This document shows positions 1 through 8,423 of a stretch of DNA of 64,000 bases, one piece after another. The notes below the pieces were generated by a model. It worked only from the letters and a program-made list of their open reading frames with translations. It was not told where the DNA came from and did not search any database. A program made the position numbers and the translations under genes. This DNA comes from [Bacteroides] pectinophilus (GTDB lineage: Bacteria > Bacillota > Clostridia > Lachnospirales > Lachnospiraceae). The first letter of the stretch is position 1; each line of letters starts with the position of its first letter. The DNA lies in contig CP102260.1 in assembly GCA_025146925.1 (NCBI GenBank), positions 1,621,001 through 1,685,000 of the forward strand. Reading direction: 5' to 3'.

Positions 1-959
1 CTGTCCTCATAATCAGCTGTAATCTGTCTGTTTTCATTAAGCTTTGACTCCGGACTCAGATACTTAAGCTTTGCTGCTCTTTGTTCAAGCATCATGCGCA
101 TACGCTCAAGCTTATAATTCATTGCACTGTTAAGTCCGGACCTGTACTGTTCTATCGCTCCTTCAATTCCGGTAATGTCCGCAACTGCAAGTTCTGCCGC
201 AGCTGATGGTGTAGGTGCCCTCATATCTGCAACAAAATCAGCAATTGTAAAATCAGTCTCATGTCCTACCGCTGATATAATCGGTGTAGCTGCGTCAAAT
301 ATTGCCCTTGCCACACATTCCTCATTGAACGCCCACAGATCTTCAATCGAACCGCCTCCACGTCCCGCTATTATTACATCAAGCCCCATGGAATCAAGCC
401 TGCGTATTCCTTTTACAATGCTGTACTTTGCTTCATCCCCCTGGACTGTTGCAGGATACAGTATAAGCTGAACATACGGATTACGTCTCCTTGATATATT
501 AATAATATCCTGGATTGCAGCTCCTGTTGAAGCCGTAACTATTCCTATCTTCCTTGCAAATGCCGGAATCGGCTTTTTATATTCCTGCGCAAACATTCCC
601 ATCTCTTCAAGTTCTGCCTTCAGCTGCTCGAACCTTCTGTAAAGATCTCCCATACCGGCAGCCTCTACAGAATTAACATAGAGCTGGTATCTTCCGTCAC
701 GTTCATATATATCAATTCTTCCGGACACATTAACCTTCATGCCGTTCTCAAGCCTGAACCCGACATTCTTCGCATTCCCCGCAAAAAGGACAGCCGCAAT
801 AGTGCCGGTCTCATCCTTAAGTGTAAAATATATATGACCTGACGTATGATATTTGCAATTGGAAATCTCGCCCCGGACAATTACCTTATTAAGGACAAAA
901 TCCTGCCGGAACATATTCTTTATATATAAATTAATCTGTCCGACTGTATAGGCTCTCAT
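1..959 (-). CDS. xseA: Exodeoxyribonuclease VII large subunit, 3' part cut by window edge
   Basis: Exonuclease VII large subunit, which with XseB degrades single-stranded DNA. About 319 N-terminal residues are present; the C-terminal coiled-coil part lies outside the window. The N-terminal OB-fold is recognisable (GEISNCKYHTSGHIYF near residue 30), followed by the catalytic-domain stretches GIVTASTGAAIQDI and IAGRGGGSIEDLWAFNEE, then SAVGHETDFTIADFVAD and RAPTPSAAAE, all hallmarks of the family. The ATG overlaps the nusB stop in an ATGA arrangement, so the two are translationally coupled. Gene order asp23-nusB-xseA is common in Clostridia and would normally continue with xseB and isoprenoid genes. 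Confidence 0.97.
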   Translation of the reverse strand, partial: MRAYTVGQINLYIKNMFRQDFVLNKVIVRGEISNCKYHTSGHIYFTLKDETGTIAAVLFAGNAKNVGFRLENGMKVNVSGRIDIYERDGRYQLYVNSVEAAGMGDLYRRFEQLKAELEEMGMFAQEYKKPIPAFARKIGIVTASTGAAIQDIINISRRRNPYVQLILYPATVQGDEAKYSIVKGIRRLDSMGLDVIIAGRGGGSIEDLWAFNEECVARAIFDAATPIISAVGHETDFTIADFVADMRAPTPSAAAELAVADITGIEGAIEQYRSGLNSAMNYKLERMRMMLEQRAAKLKYLSPESKLNENRQITADYED

Positions 960-1351
960 AAAAGCTTGGCCAGTATTCCGTTAACAAATGCCGGTGATGT
1001 GTCACCGCCGTATACCTTTGCAAGTTCTACTGCCTCATTAATTGCTACATTAGCCGGAATATCATCATCATAAAGCAGCTCATATACTGCAAGTCTTAGA
1101 ATTGTGAGTTCAACCTTACCCATTCTCTCAAGCTTCCATCCTTCTGATACGGATTCAAGCTTTTTATCAATCTCAGGAAGCAGTTCTACTATGGCAGATA
1201 CTCTCTTCTCCATATATCCGCGCTCTTCATCAGTTATATTGTCTATCGTATCAAGATAGAGTCCGTCCTGACTTGAAATTTCCGAAGAGTCATGGAACTC
1301 AACACGGAAAAGCATTGAAAAAATGTGCTTTCTGATAGTATGTCTTGTCAT
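956..1351 (-). CDS. nusB: Transcription antitermination factor NusB
   Basis: NusB binds boxA RNA with ribosomal protein S10 and promotes rRNA antitermination. The 131-residue all-helical protein has the family core: TRHTIRKHIFSMLFRVEF at the N-terminus and ILRLAVYELLYDDDIPANVAINEAVELAKVYG near the C-terminus, ending in FVNGILAKL. An upstream in-frame ATG exists 12 bases earlier, but it sits inside the ribosome-binding site (GGAG, 7 bases before the chosen ATG), so I start at MTRHTIRK. Its stop overlaps the start of xseA. Confidence 0.95.
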   Translation of the reverse strand: MTRHTIRKHIFSMLFRVEFHDSSEISSQDGLYLDTIDNITDEERGYMEKRVSAIVELLPEIDKKLESVSEGWKLERMGKVELTILRLAVYELLYDDDIPANVAINEAVELAKVYGGDTSPAFVNGILAKLL

Positions 1352-1420
1352 CTTAATCTCCATTCCCGCGCATCTGCTGCGCTGTTATTTGTCATTACTT
1401 CCTGTCACTTATATTATCGC

Positions 1421-1463
1421 AAAAAGGACCGCTTCACCCAATATGCGTGCAGCAGTCCCTTTA
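1421..1463 (-). terminator. Intrinsic terminator after asp23
   Basis: On the minus strand, AAAGGGACTGCT pairs with AGCGGTCCTTTTT through about 12 base pairs including two G-T pairs, with a loop of about 17 bases, and ends in a T-run. It lies between asp23 and nusB, so it probably attenuates rather than isolates nusB-xseA. Confidence 0.7.
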
Positions 1464-1478
1464 ATACATTACTTAATA

Positions 1479-1871
1479 TTAATCGTTCTTGTCAATGTCC
1501 ACGCCTGCAATTCTGACATTGACGTCTGTTACATCAAGTCCCGTCATTGTCTCGATTGCTGATTTTACTCTGTCCTGTACCTTCGCACATACATCAGGAA
1601 TTCCATAACCGTACTTAAGGTGAAGTGTAAGGTCAACACTCACGCTGGATTCACTTACGAATACCTTAACGCCTTTTGAAAGGCTCTTCATACCAAGTCT
1701 GCTGACAATCTCATTAGTAATATTGCCTGCCATCGATGATACGCCATCCACTTCTGTTGCCGCAAGTCCTGCAATAATTGCTACAACTTCATCTGCAACG
1801 CGTACCTCTCCGATGTTCACACTCTCATGTATTGTATATGATGTTCCTTTATCTTCAAATTCCTTAGTCAT
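1479..1871 (-). CDS. Asp23/Gls24 family envelope stress protein
   Basis: A 130-residue Asp23/Gls24 family protein (DUF322). The core is seen as GEVRVADEVVAIIAGLAATEVDGVSSM near residues 20-45, followed by a beta-rich segment with VSVDLTLHLKYGYGIPDVCAKVQDRVKSAIE. Family members are small soluble proteins tied to cell-envelope stress; the copy beside spoIIIA and nusB is conserved in Clostridia and Bacilli (YqhY type), where the neighbourhood links it to fatty-acid or envelope homeostasis. The start has a strong GAGGAGG site 7 bases upstream. A terminator follows the gene. Confidence 0.9.
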   Translation of the reverse strand: MTKEFEDKGTSYTIHESVNIGEVRVADEVVAIIAGLAATEVDGVSSMAGNITNEIVSRLGMKSLSKGVKVFVSESSVSVDLTLHLKYGYGIPDVCAKVQDRVKSAIETMTGLDVTDVNVRIAGVDIDKND

Positions 1872-1927
1872 TCCAATACCTCCTCACACGGATATTATAT
1901 ACTTTTCATAATGTACTTATTATACTA

Positions 1928-1959
1928 GCAAATTCTAATTATTGCAAATACTAATTGTA
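1928..1959. repeat. 16-bp tandem duplication over spoIIIAH stop
   Basis: Two adjacent 16-base units, GCAAATTCTAATTATT and GCAAATACTAATTGTA, match at 13 of 16 positions. The stop codon of spoIIIAH lies in the first unit. Similar 14-15 bp tandem repeats lie across the stops of hisG, the M23 peptidase gene and miaA. Confidence 0.6.
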
Positions 1960-2525
1960 ATACGGTCCGCAGATACGCCTGATTTTCTTTTGACAATATC
2001 TTCTATCTGTGCTTTTTCACTCTCTGTAAGAGATGTTCGGTTCACAACGACATCTGCGCTTCCGTCAGATATGGATACCACGGAATCCGCAAAGCCCTTT
2101 GCCTCAAGGAGAAGTTCTGCTGCCATCTCCTTCTCCGCATAATCCGCAATTGCCGATATCTGCTTTACTGCCGTCTGACGTGCCGATTCGGAAAGCTTTT
2201 CATTATTCACTATTTCAAGAAGACTCTCCTTATTCTTGGCACGTATCTGTTCTCTGTTAAGCTTCGCCTCATTTATAATGCTTCCGGTAACCGTAGAGGA
2301 TGTGAGCACTGCTGTTCCCGGCTCAACTATCGAATCATCCTCTATAACATCCGTATCCCGGTTCTTACTTATATCATCTGCTGAGACAGTCTTTGCTCCC
2401 GCACCTTTTGCGTCAAGCATCTCTCTGAGATTGCCGGAATAATTAATGTACCCGGCAACAGCAATCATAACTGCAAGCGCTGTTATAATAACCTGATTCT
2501 TACCAATAGACTTCTTCAATTTCAT
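1935..2525 (-). CDS. spoIIIAH: Stage III sporulation protein AH
   Basis: SpoIIIAH is the mother-cell membrane protein whose extracellular domain binds forespore SpoIIQ and forms part of the channel joining the two cells during engulfment. This protein of about 196 residues has one N-terminal membrane segment (VIITALAVMIAVAGYINY) and a C-terminal YscJ/FliF-like ring domain with the motif around KGFADSVVSISDGSADVVV. An earlier in-frame ATG is rejected because AAAGGAG lies just upstream of MKLKKSIG. It is the last gene of the spoIIIA operon and ends in a tandem repeat. Confidence 0.93.
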   Translation of the reverse strand: MKLKKSIGKNQVIITALAVMIAVAGYINYSGNLREMLDAKGAGAKTVSADDISKNRDTDVIEDDSIVEPGTAVLTSSTVTGSIINEAKLNREQIRAKNKESLLEIVNNEKLSESARQTAVKQISAIADYAEKEMAAELLLEAKGFADSVVSISDGSADVVVNRTSLTESEKAQIEDIVKRKSGVSADRITISICNN

Positions 2526-2560
2526 TACATCTCCTTTAGAACTTATTATGTTCGTCAATT

Positions 2561-3145
2561 CTATTTATTCATTCTGAGCACCTGAATCCTATGTACAGGA
2601 ACATTAAGCAGAGCCTGCGCCGCTGCCGTTATGGATGATACCACCTCCGGATTATCTGCTCCCTGCGCTATAACGACAACTCCCTGTGCCTGTGGCTTTT
2701 TTTCCTGAATGACGTAAGGACTGTCCGTCCCCTGCTTTCCGTCTGTCAGATAACTCTTTGACGCAGAATACTCACGCGTATCTCTTGTTCCCCCGCTGCT
2801 GTCAGTTTCCTTAACCGTATTTTCCGACACACTTCCTTCTTCCGCCAGTACCTTTTCAGATGTCTCCTGAAATGTAATCATCACCTTCACCTTTCCGGCT
2901 CCGCTGATACTCCCGATAAATTCTTCAAGACGTTTCTCCGTGTATTCCTCATAATCATATACTCCACCCTGCGCCTCATATTCCGTACCATCAGAAGCAC
3001 CTTTGGACGAAGCTGTTTTGTTCTGCGGAACAAATCCCAGCACAAGAAGAATCAGCGCTGCAATTATGAGAATGAATTTTTTCATTCCTATATTTTTAAG
3101 AATATTCTCTTTTATCTGATTTAATGATAACTTTTCATATTTCAT
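2561..3145 (-). CDS. spoIIIAG: Stage III sporulation protein AG
   Basis: SpoIIIAG forms a large oligomeric ring in the intermembrane space of the feeding channel. The 194-residue protein has a short cytoplasmic N-terminus, one membrane helix (KKFILIIAALILLVLGFV, about residues 22-40), and an extracellular domain containing RLEEFIGSISGAGKVKVMITF and the C-terminal GVVVIAQGADNPEV ring-building motif. The middle (residues 95-140) is polar and of low complexity, matching the insertion seen in this family. GGGGGA precedes the ATG. Confidence 0.93.
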   Translation of the reverse strand: MKYEKLSLNQIKENILKNIGMKKFILIIAALILLVLGFVPQNKTASSKGASDGTEYEAQGGVYDYEEYTEKRLEEFIGSISGAGKVKVMITFQETSEKVLAEEGSVSENTVKETDSSGGTRDTREYSASKSYLTDGKQGTDSPYVIQEKKPQAQGVVVIAQGADNPEVVSSITAAAQALLNVPVHRIQVLRMNK

Positions 3146-3194
3146 ACAAATCCCCCATTTTTGCAGGCACCGCAGACAGCTGTTTTATGGCATC

Positions 3195-3782
3195 TTAAGT
3201 TTGTACGCATGCCACGGTTACCTTTTCACTCTCAATGCCAAACTGTGACGATATATATTCCCTGAGTTCTTCACACTCTTTGTCAGCCAACGGCACATCG
3301 GATTTTTTGTTTATATTAATACTTTCAACTTTGATTGTATCATTTCTGCATTGCGACACCGTCGTATATACAGACTGTATTTTCCCGAAATCCGGGCTGT
3401 CTTTATCCAGGCAGATGTCTATCTTACAATCCTGTACATAAAGTGCATATTCCCATGCCTTTGTATCAATCATTTTTTTGAGTTCATCCATATACGGTTC
3501 TACAACTGTATTGCCGTCAATGCCTGCTGCCATAGTCCACATCTTCATGTCTGATGTATAAGCATTGCCAAGTTCCCCTGCAAGTGATGATGCCAGGTCA
3601 AATCTGCTTCCCGCAAGCGATATCAACGGTTCCGCCACAATTAATGCAAGTATTATGCCTGCAAACATTTTTACATGTTTCCTGCACGTCTTACCCGGTA
3701 TCACAGCGACAAATATATCCGTCATTATGTAGAATATTACTATGCGCCGAACCCATTCCATTATGCTTTCAGTCATTGTCAC
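3195..3782 (-). CDS. spoIIIAF: Stage III sporulation protein AF
   Basis: SpoIIIAF is a mother-cell membrane protein of the spoIIIA channel. The 195-residue product begins with two membrane segments (WVRRIVIFYIMTDIFVAVI and MFAGIILALIVAEPLISLA) followed by an extracytoplasmic domain that resembles the ring-building modules of SpoIIIAG/AH. Its start overlaps the stop of spoIIIAE by four bases, so it is translated as part of the operon. Confidence 0.9.
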   Translation of the reverse strand: MTMTESIMEWVRRIVIFYIMTDIFVAVIPGKTCRKHVKMFAGIILALIVAEPLISLAGSRFDLASSLAGELGNAYTSDMKMWTMAAGIDGNTVVEPYMDELKKMIDTKAWEYALYVQDCKIDICLDKDSPDFGKIQSVYTTVSQCRNDTIKVESININKKSDVPLADKECEELREYISSQFGIESEKVTVACVQT

Positions 3783-4828
3783 GCTCCGTTTCCGGCAGGA
3801 TTAGTCGATATACATATTATTGCAATTATAATAAATACGGTTGCAAGCGAACTTGCAACGAGTGACAGCATAAGCCGCATGGCATCAGCAAATCCCGTTA
3901 TCATCTCAGCAAATTCCCTGCCGCACATTGGCTGCGTAAATGCCCCAACACATCTGTACGTCACCGTAAACATGGCAAGCTTTGCAACCGGGGCAGCGCA
4001 TATTGTAACTATGACAATAAGTGACGCTGCACCCATCCCGTTTTTTATCAGTGCGCCTGCACCAAGAAGTACTGATGAAAGTGTGCTTACTCCGCCGCCA
4101 ATCCCCGGTATCAGCCCTACCGCCCGCGTAAGAACACCCCTGTTCACTCCGTCTGCCATCGGTGCCACCATGCCCTGAATCAGATTTATTCCGATAACGG
4201 CTGCCATCGAGCTTTTTATTATCCATTTCAGGACCGTCATAATAAGTCCCGCTATTTTATCAAGTCCTCCTCCGGTTATCGCATCCGCAGCCATAATCAT
4301 TACATATATGCTGCCTCCCGTTATGACCACATCCGAAAAGACATAATTAAGCACAAGCACCGCAAGCATAACGCCTTCCGAGAAAGCCGCTGCACTAAAA
4401 TTGCCGCTGCATAACGCTACGCATGAAAGATATGCCGGCATAAGCATCTTAATAAATCCTGTGACACTTGCCAGCACGTCATATGCAATCCCGGCAGTAC
4501 ACGTATATGCTGCAGCCATAACAGTTACCGCTGCTATCCTTGACAGCTTTTTTCCGGTATCTGATACTGATGAATCTGCAAATACTGATGCAAAATTGGT
4601 GAAGAGTGCGGTAAACACTGCGATAATAAGTATCTGGCAGATACCCGTGACATTTTCTCTCAGTTCTGCGGTTGCTGCAATAACAATCCGGTTCCACAGC
4701 TGCGGAAGTGAATCAGCCACGCCGTTGCTTATGATGCTTCTCACAAGTGTTTCAAAATCAAGCCCGTCCACCTGTGTGTCGACAGATGACAGATTATATT
4801 TTTCAAGTACATCTAATACAGACTTCAT
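3779..4828 (-). CDS. spoIIIAE: Stage III sporulation protein AE
   Basis: SpoIIIAE is a polytopic membrane protein, likely an export-gate-like component of the spoIIIA channel. The protein of about 349 residues has at least seven hydrophobic segments after a soluble N-terminal region, with family-typical stretches TALFTNFASVFADSSVS and LMTVLKWIIKSSMAAVIGINLIQGMVAP. A GTG four codons earlier is possible, but the ATG at MKSVLDV overlaps the spoIIIAD stop as ATGA, which I take as the start. Unlike many orthologues I see no clear cleavable signal peptide. Confidence 0.93.
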   Translation of the reverse strand: MKSVLDVLEKYNLSSVDTQVDGLDFETLVRSIISNGVADSLPQLWNRIVIAATAELRENVTGICQILIIAVFTALFTNFASVFADSSVSDTGKKLSRIAAVTVMAAAYTCTAGIAYDVLASVTGFIKMLMPAYLSCVALCSGNFSAAAFSEGVMLAVLVLNYVFSDVVITGGSIYVMIMAADAITGGGLDKIAGLIMTVLKWIIKSSMAAVIGINLIQGMVAPMADGVNRGVLTRAVGLIPGIGGGVSTLSSVLLGAGALIKNGMGAASLIVIVTICAAPVAKLAMFTVTYRCVGAFTQPMCGREFAEMITGFADAMRLMLSLVASSLATVFIIIAIICISTNPAGNGA

Positions 4829-5208
4829 AATGCAAGACACCTCTCTATCGAATCAACAAGTGCCATAATAACCGGCATTCCCGCTGCTATAACTGACAGC
4901 TTTCCAAACATCTCAACCTGCCCTGCTATGGCGTTGTAACCGCAGTCTTTGCATATTCCCGATGTTATTTCTGCAATATATGCAATCCCGGCCATCTTAA
5001 GCAGTATACTTATGTATTCCGATTTGATTTCCGTAAGCTTCTGCAGCCGTTCAAGAAGCTGGACAATCGTCTCTATACGTGCAATGCAGCATGCTGCAAC
5101 TATTATTCCGGCACACAGCGGTACGAATATTGCAAACTCTGATTTTATCTGCCTGAGCATAAGTGCCACAATACATGCCCCCACTGCTGCCAGTGCAATT
5201 CTAAGCAT
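4825..5208 (-). CDS. spoIIIAD: Stage III sporulation protein AD
   Basis: SpoIIIAD is a small, three- to four-helix membrane protein of the spoIIIA secretion-like complex. The 127-residue product has hydrophobic segments at residues 1-15, 25-45 and 65-85 and near the C-terminus. The stretch LLKMAGIAYIAEITSGICKDCGYNAIAGQVEMFGKLSV is strongly diagnostic for this family. Coupled to spoIIIAE by an ATGA overlap; GGAG precedes its ATG. Confidence 0.93.
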   Translation of the reverse strand: MLRIALAAVGACIVALMLRQIKSEFAIFVPLCAGIIVAACCIARIETIVQLLERLQKLTEIKSEYISILLKMAGIAYIAEITSGICKDCGYNAIAGQVEMFGKLSVIAAGMPVIMALVDSIERCLAL

Positions 5209-5242
5209 ACTCCGCCTCCTGTTCTGATAACTTTAAACCCAG

Positions 5243-5437
5243 TCAGAGTGAAAAAAGTTTTTTAATTGTTTCAAACAGATCATATATGTAAGGAACAATC
5301 CATAAAAGCACAAGCAAAAGCCCTGCCAGACTTACAAGGAATGCCTGCTCGTCCCTGCCGCTGTGTTTGAGCACCTGATTGATGACTGATACCAGAATAC
5401 CGACCGCCGCTATTTTAAATATAAAATTTATATCCAT
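5243..5437 (-). CDS. spoIIIAC: Stage III sporulation protein AC
   Basis: SpoIIIAC is a very small, two-helix membrane protein of the spoIIIA channel, similar in layout to phage holins. The 64-residue product starts MDINFIFKIAAVGILVSVINQVL and contains GRDEQAFLVSLAGLLLVLLWIVPYI, as in orthologues of 65-67 residues. An in-frame ATG four codons upstream lies within the TGGAG ribosome-binding site and is rejected. Confidence 0.93.
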   Translation of the reverse strand: MDINFIFKIAAVGILVSVINQVLKHSGRDEQAFLVSLAGLLLVLLWIVPYIYDLFETIKKLFSL

Positions 5438-5464
5438 CACAGACTCCATTTTTAACTAATCATT

Positions 5465-5998
5465 TTATATAAGGATTATGCATACAAATGCACCACATGC
5501 AATACTCAGCGTCTTCGCTGCACGGCACTGATTGTCCACATGTGCTGCCGCATCGGATATCTGTGTTTCAAGCACTGACATATACAGGCGGATTGAATCT
5601 GTCTGCATCTGTGCATTAAGATAGCCAAGGCTTTTTCCGAAGTTGTACAATTCTGCAATATCCGTATCTGTAAGATGCAGACTTCCTTCATGCCTATTTA
5701 CGCAGCTGTCCCATATGTCAGATGCACGTTCCCCTTGTGCCTGACTTACAAGGCGCGACATATCCGCAAACATTTCCGATATCTCCTTATCAATACATCT
5801 TGCTGATGCCGCCTCAAAGCACTCAGCAAGTGCTGATGATGAATACGCAATCTCATTGTTAAGAATCATCATGCACCTTCGCAATGCATCAAGCTCAAGA
5901 AGTCTTTTTCTGTAACCGCAGGCAATCTGTCTGCCTGTAAGTACGGCTGATGCCATAACCAGCGCCATTCCACATATTTTCAAAAAAATATGTATCAC
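5465..5998 (-). CDS. spoIIIAB: Stage III sporulation protein AB
   Basis: SpoIIIAB resembles type II secretion GspF-like platform proteins and is a mother-cell membrane component of the spoIIIA channel. The 177-residue product has an N-terminal membrane helix (ICGMALVMASAVLTG), a soluble helical domain with RRCMMILNNEIAYSSSALAECFE and LYNFGKSLGYLNAQMQ, and a C-terminal membrane helix (LSIACGAFVCIILI). Its start overlaps the spoIIIAA stop by four bases. Confidence 0.93.
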   Translation of the reverse strand: MIHIFLKICGMALVMASAVLTGRQIACGYRKRLLELDALRRCMMILNNEIAYSSSALAECFEAASARCIDKEISEMFADMSRLVSQAQGERASDIWDSCVNRHEGSLHLTDTDIAELYNFGKSLGYLNAQMQTDSIRLYMSVLETQISDAAAHVDNQCRAAKTLSIACGAFVCIILI

Positions 5999-6894
5999 AG
6001 AACCACCTCCTCTTCGATGCTTCCCGCGCCGCTGCTTCTTCCAAGCGTCACTATTCTTTTAAATACATTCATTGCAAGGAGTTCTGCAAACTGCGGCTTC
6101 TGCCTGAGCTCATCTGCATTATATGCGTGTGCCGTAGCTATAATGGAACATCCGCAGTTCATGACATATCTGACTGCTTCTATGTCATCCGGTGTGGCAA
6201 TCTCATCAACCGCAATAACGCGGGGTGACATTGAACGTACAAGCATTACCATGCCTTCTGCTTTGGGGCAGCAGTCGAGCACATCCGTTCTTATGCCAAG
6301 ATCATTCTGCGGTCTTCCGTTGTAACATGCTGCTATCTCTGAGCGTTCATCAACGACCCCTACCGTCTGGCCTTCATAGTAGCTGTTTCCATTGGATATC
6401 TGCCTTATAAGATCGCGCAGCATCGTCGTCTTGCCGCATCCGGGCGGTGATATGATAAGTGTATTTTCTATTTGGGTACTGTTATGAATAAAACCATAGA
6501 CAGATGCAGCACAGCCCCTTATCTGATGTGCCACACGTATATTAAAAAATGAGATGTGCTTTATCGTTTTTATTTTGCCGTCCTGCATGACCATCTTACC
6601 GGCTAGTCCTACCCGGTGTCCGCCCGGAATCGTTATAAATCCCTGGCGTATATCATCCTCATATGCATACAGTGAGTGATTGCTTATAAGCTCTAACGCT
6701 TCTCTCATATCCTCAGGCGTTACAATGCACTGCTCCATAAGAATCTCAGTATTATCATATCTCAGTATCAGTGGCATACCTGTGCGAAGATGTACCTCTT
6801 CCAACCTGTCATATGATATCTGCTGTCTCAATATTGTGCTTCTGACATTCTGTGGAAGCACTTTTGTTATTTCGGAAATTCTGTGATTGTCCAT
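5995..6894 (-). CDS. spoIIIAA: Stage III sporulation protein AA, secretion-type ATPase
   Basis: SpoIIIAA is the cytoplasmic ATPase of the SpoIIIA-SpoIIQ channel, related to type II/IV secretion ATPases. The 299-residue protein shows Walker A PPGCGKT at residues 150-156, a Walker B-like RVIAVDEI near residue 230, and IIATAHA in the conserved C-terminal sensor region. An excellent GGGAGGG site precedes the ATG. It is the first gene of the eight-gene operon; in Bacillus subtilis this operon is driven by sigma-E in the mother cell. Confidence 0.95.
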   Translation of the reverse strand: MDNHRISEITKVLPQNVRSTILRQQISYDRLEEVHLRTGMPLILRYDNTEILMEQCIVTPEDMREALELISNHSLYAYEDDIRQGFITIPGGHRVGLAGKMVMQDGKIKTIKHISFFNIRVAHQIRGCAASVYGFIHNSTQIENTLIISPPGCGKTTMLRDLIRQISNGNSYYEGQTVGVVDERSEIAACYNGRPQNDLGIRTDVLDCCPKAEGMVMLVRSMSPRVIAVDEIATPDDIEAVRYVMNCGCSIIATAHAYNADELRQKPQFAELLAMNVFKRIVTLGRSSGAGSIEEEVVL

Positions 6895-6900
6895 ATGTCC

Positions 6901-6933
6901 CTCCCGTTCTTTTTAGCATTATATGAACGGGAG
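6901..6933 (-). promoter_or_regulatory. Hairpin over spoIIIAA ribosome-binding site, with sigma-E-like -10
   Basis: A perfect 9-bp stem (CTCCCGTTC with GAACGGGAG) encloses a 15-base loop. Its 3' arm runs into the GGGAGGG ribosome-binding site of spoIIIAA, so folding would mask it. The segment CATATAAT (6918-6925, minus strand) matches the sigma-E -10 pattern CATAnnnT, but I see no convincing -35. If transcription starts just downstream, the hairpin would be lost from that RNA and retained only in read-through from pepD. Confidence 0.4.
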
Positions 6934-6954
6934 AGCTATGGTATTACATGAAAT

Positions 6955-8421
6955 TTAAAGACGTTTAAGAACTTCAAGAAGATAATCCCAGGTTCTCTTT
7001 GCAGACGCAATATCGAGTCTTTCCTGAGGTGTATGGATATCAAGTATATCCGGTCCGAATGACACGCAGTCCAGACCTCCTGCCTTTGCTGAGAGTATTC
7101 CGCATTCTACTCCCGCATGTATTGATTCTACTTTCATATCCCTGCCAAACATGTCATGATATGTCTCAATCATGCACTGCCTGAGCTTTGAATCAGCTGC
7201 ATACTCCCATGCCGGATATCTTGCAGATATCTCACATTCTGCGCCGAATGCACCGGCAACACACTGCATCTTCGTCTCAAGATAATCAAGTGAAGATTCT
7301 TTTGAACTTCTGAGAAGATATCCTAGTTCAAGCCTGCCATCAGAATAATTCATCACACCAAGATTAAGTGATGTTTCAACCATACCCGGCATATCATGAC
7401 TCATTGCGATGACTCCGTACGGAAGTGCCGTGATAAATGATGCAATACGCTGTGTCTGCCCTGCCTGTGTAACTGTCCCGTACTGTTCCGTCAGACCATT
7501 GTTATCAAGCTTCTCCAGTCTTACAGATAATCCATGGTCAGTACTTCTGTATTCATCCTTTATAATCTGTGTGAATTCATTCAGCGTGCCCTGAATCTTT
7601 GCGTTTTCCCCTGCATCGCAGCATACAACTGCCTGTGACGATGTAGGAATCGCATTGTCCTTGCGTCCGCCGCTAAGTTCTGCAATGCCTGTATCTGCAT
7701 CCCCGGCAAGCATCAGAAGAAGCCTTGCCATAAGAACATCGGCATTAGCACGCCCTTTGTCTATCTCGCATCCTGAGTGTCCGCCGGTAAGACCGTCAAT
7801 CGTTATTCTGTAAAATACGTCGCTCTCATCAGGCTTATGCGTGCCTGCATCAAGCGTGCACGATACATGGCTTCCTCCGGCACAGCTTGTAAGTATACAG
7901 CCTTCTTCCTCAGAATCTATATTAAGCAGCATATGTCCCTTAAGCATTGAGATATCAATGCCGCCTGCGCCCTCCATGCCGGTCTCCTCACTTACAGTGA
8001 ACACAACCTCAAGACGCGGATGGCTTATACTGTCAGATGCAAGTATTGCAAGTGCATATGCAACCGCAATACCGTCATCTCCTCCAAGCGTTGTACCTGT
8101 TGCATGAAGAAATCCATTATCTATAGCCAGTTTAAGTCCATCTTTTCTGAAATCTATCTCTGTGTCAGCCGTCTTCTCACAGACCATATCAAGATGTCCC
8201 TGAATTATCACAGGTTCATGGTCCTCATAGCCTTCTGATGCCTCTTTTATTATAATGACATTATAAAGGTCGTCCTGATAGTATTCCAAGCCGTGTTCTT
8301 TTGCAAAACTGACGCAGTAATCACTAAGCTGCTTTTCATTATATGAGTCATGTGGGATTGAACATATCTTCTCAAAATATTCAAAAACCACTTTCGGTTC
8401 AAGTCCTTCTGTTACTCTCAT
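6955..8421 (-). CDS. pepD: Aminoacyl-histidine dipeptidase, M20C family
   Basis: PepD is a cytoplasmic Zn-dependent dipeptidase with broad specificity, including X-His dipeptides. The protein of about 488 residues carries the M20 metal-site motifs GHLDMVCEK, GGDDGIAVAYALA, VSEETGMEGAGG and IDSEE, and ends with HAGVECGILSAK and GPDILDIHTPQERL. Length agrees with the family (about 485). I start at MRVTEGLEP because the upstream ATG is inside the ATGGAGATT ribosome-binding site. That site belongs to a 28-bp repeat that also occurs 141 bases upstream. Confidence 0.95.
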   Translation of the reverse strand: MRVTEGLEPKVVFEYFEKICSIPHDSYNEKQLSDYCVSFAKEHGLEYYQDDLYNVIIIKEASEGYEDHEPVIIQGHLDMVCEKTADTEIDFRKDGLKLAIDNGFLHATGTTLGGDDGIAVAYALAILASDSISHPRLEVVFTVSEETGMEGAGGIDISMLKGHMLLNIDSEEEGCILTSCAGGSHVSCTLDAGTHKPDESDVFYRITIDGLTGGHSGCEIDKGRANADVLMARLLLMLAGDADTGIAELSGGRKDNAIPTSSQAVVCCDAGENAKIQGTLNEFTQIIKDEYRSTDHGLSVRLEKLDNNGLTEQYGTVTQAGQTQRIASFITALPYGVIAMSHDMPGMVETSLNLGVMNYSDGRLELGYLLRSSKESSLDYLETKMQCVAGAFGAECEISARYPAWEYAADSKLRQCMIETYHDMFGRDMKVESIHAGVECGILSAKAGGLDCVSFGPDILDIHTPQERLDIASAKRTWDYLLEVLKRL

Positions 8422-8423
8422 AA

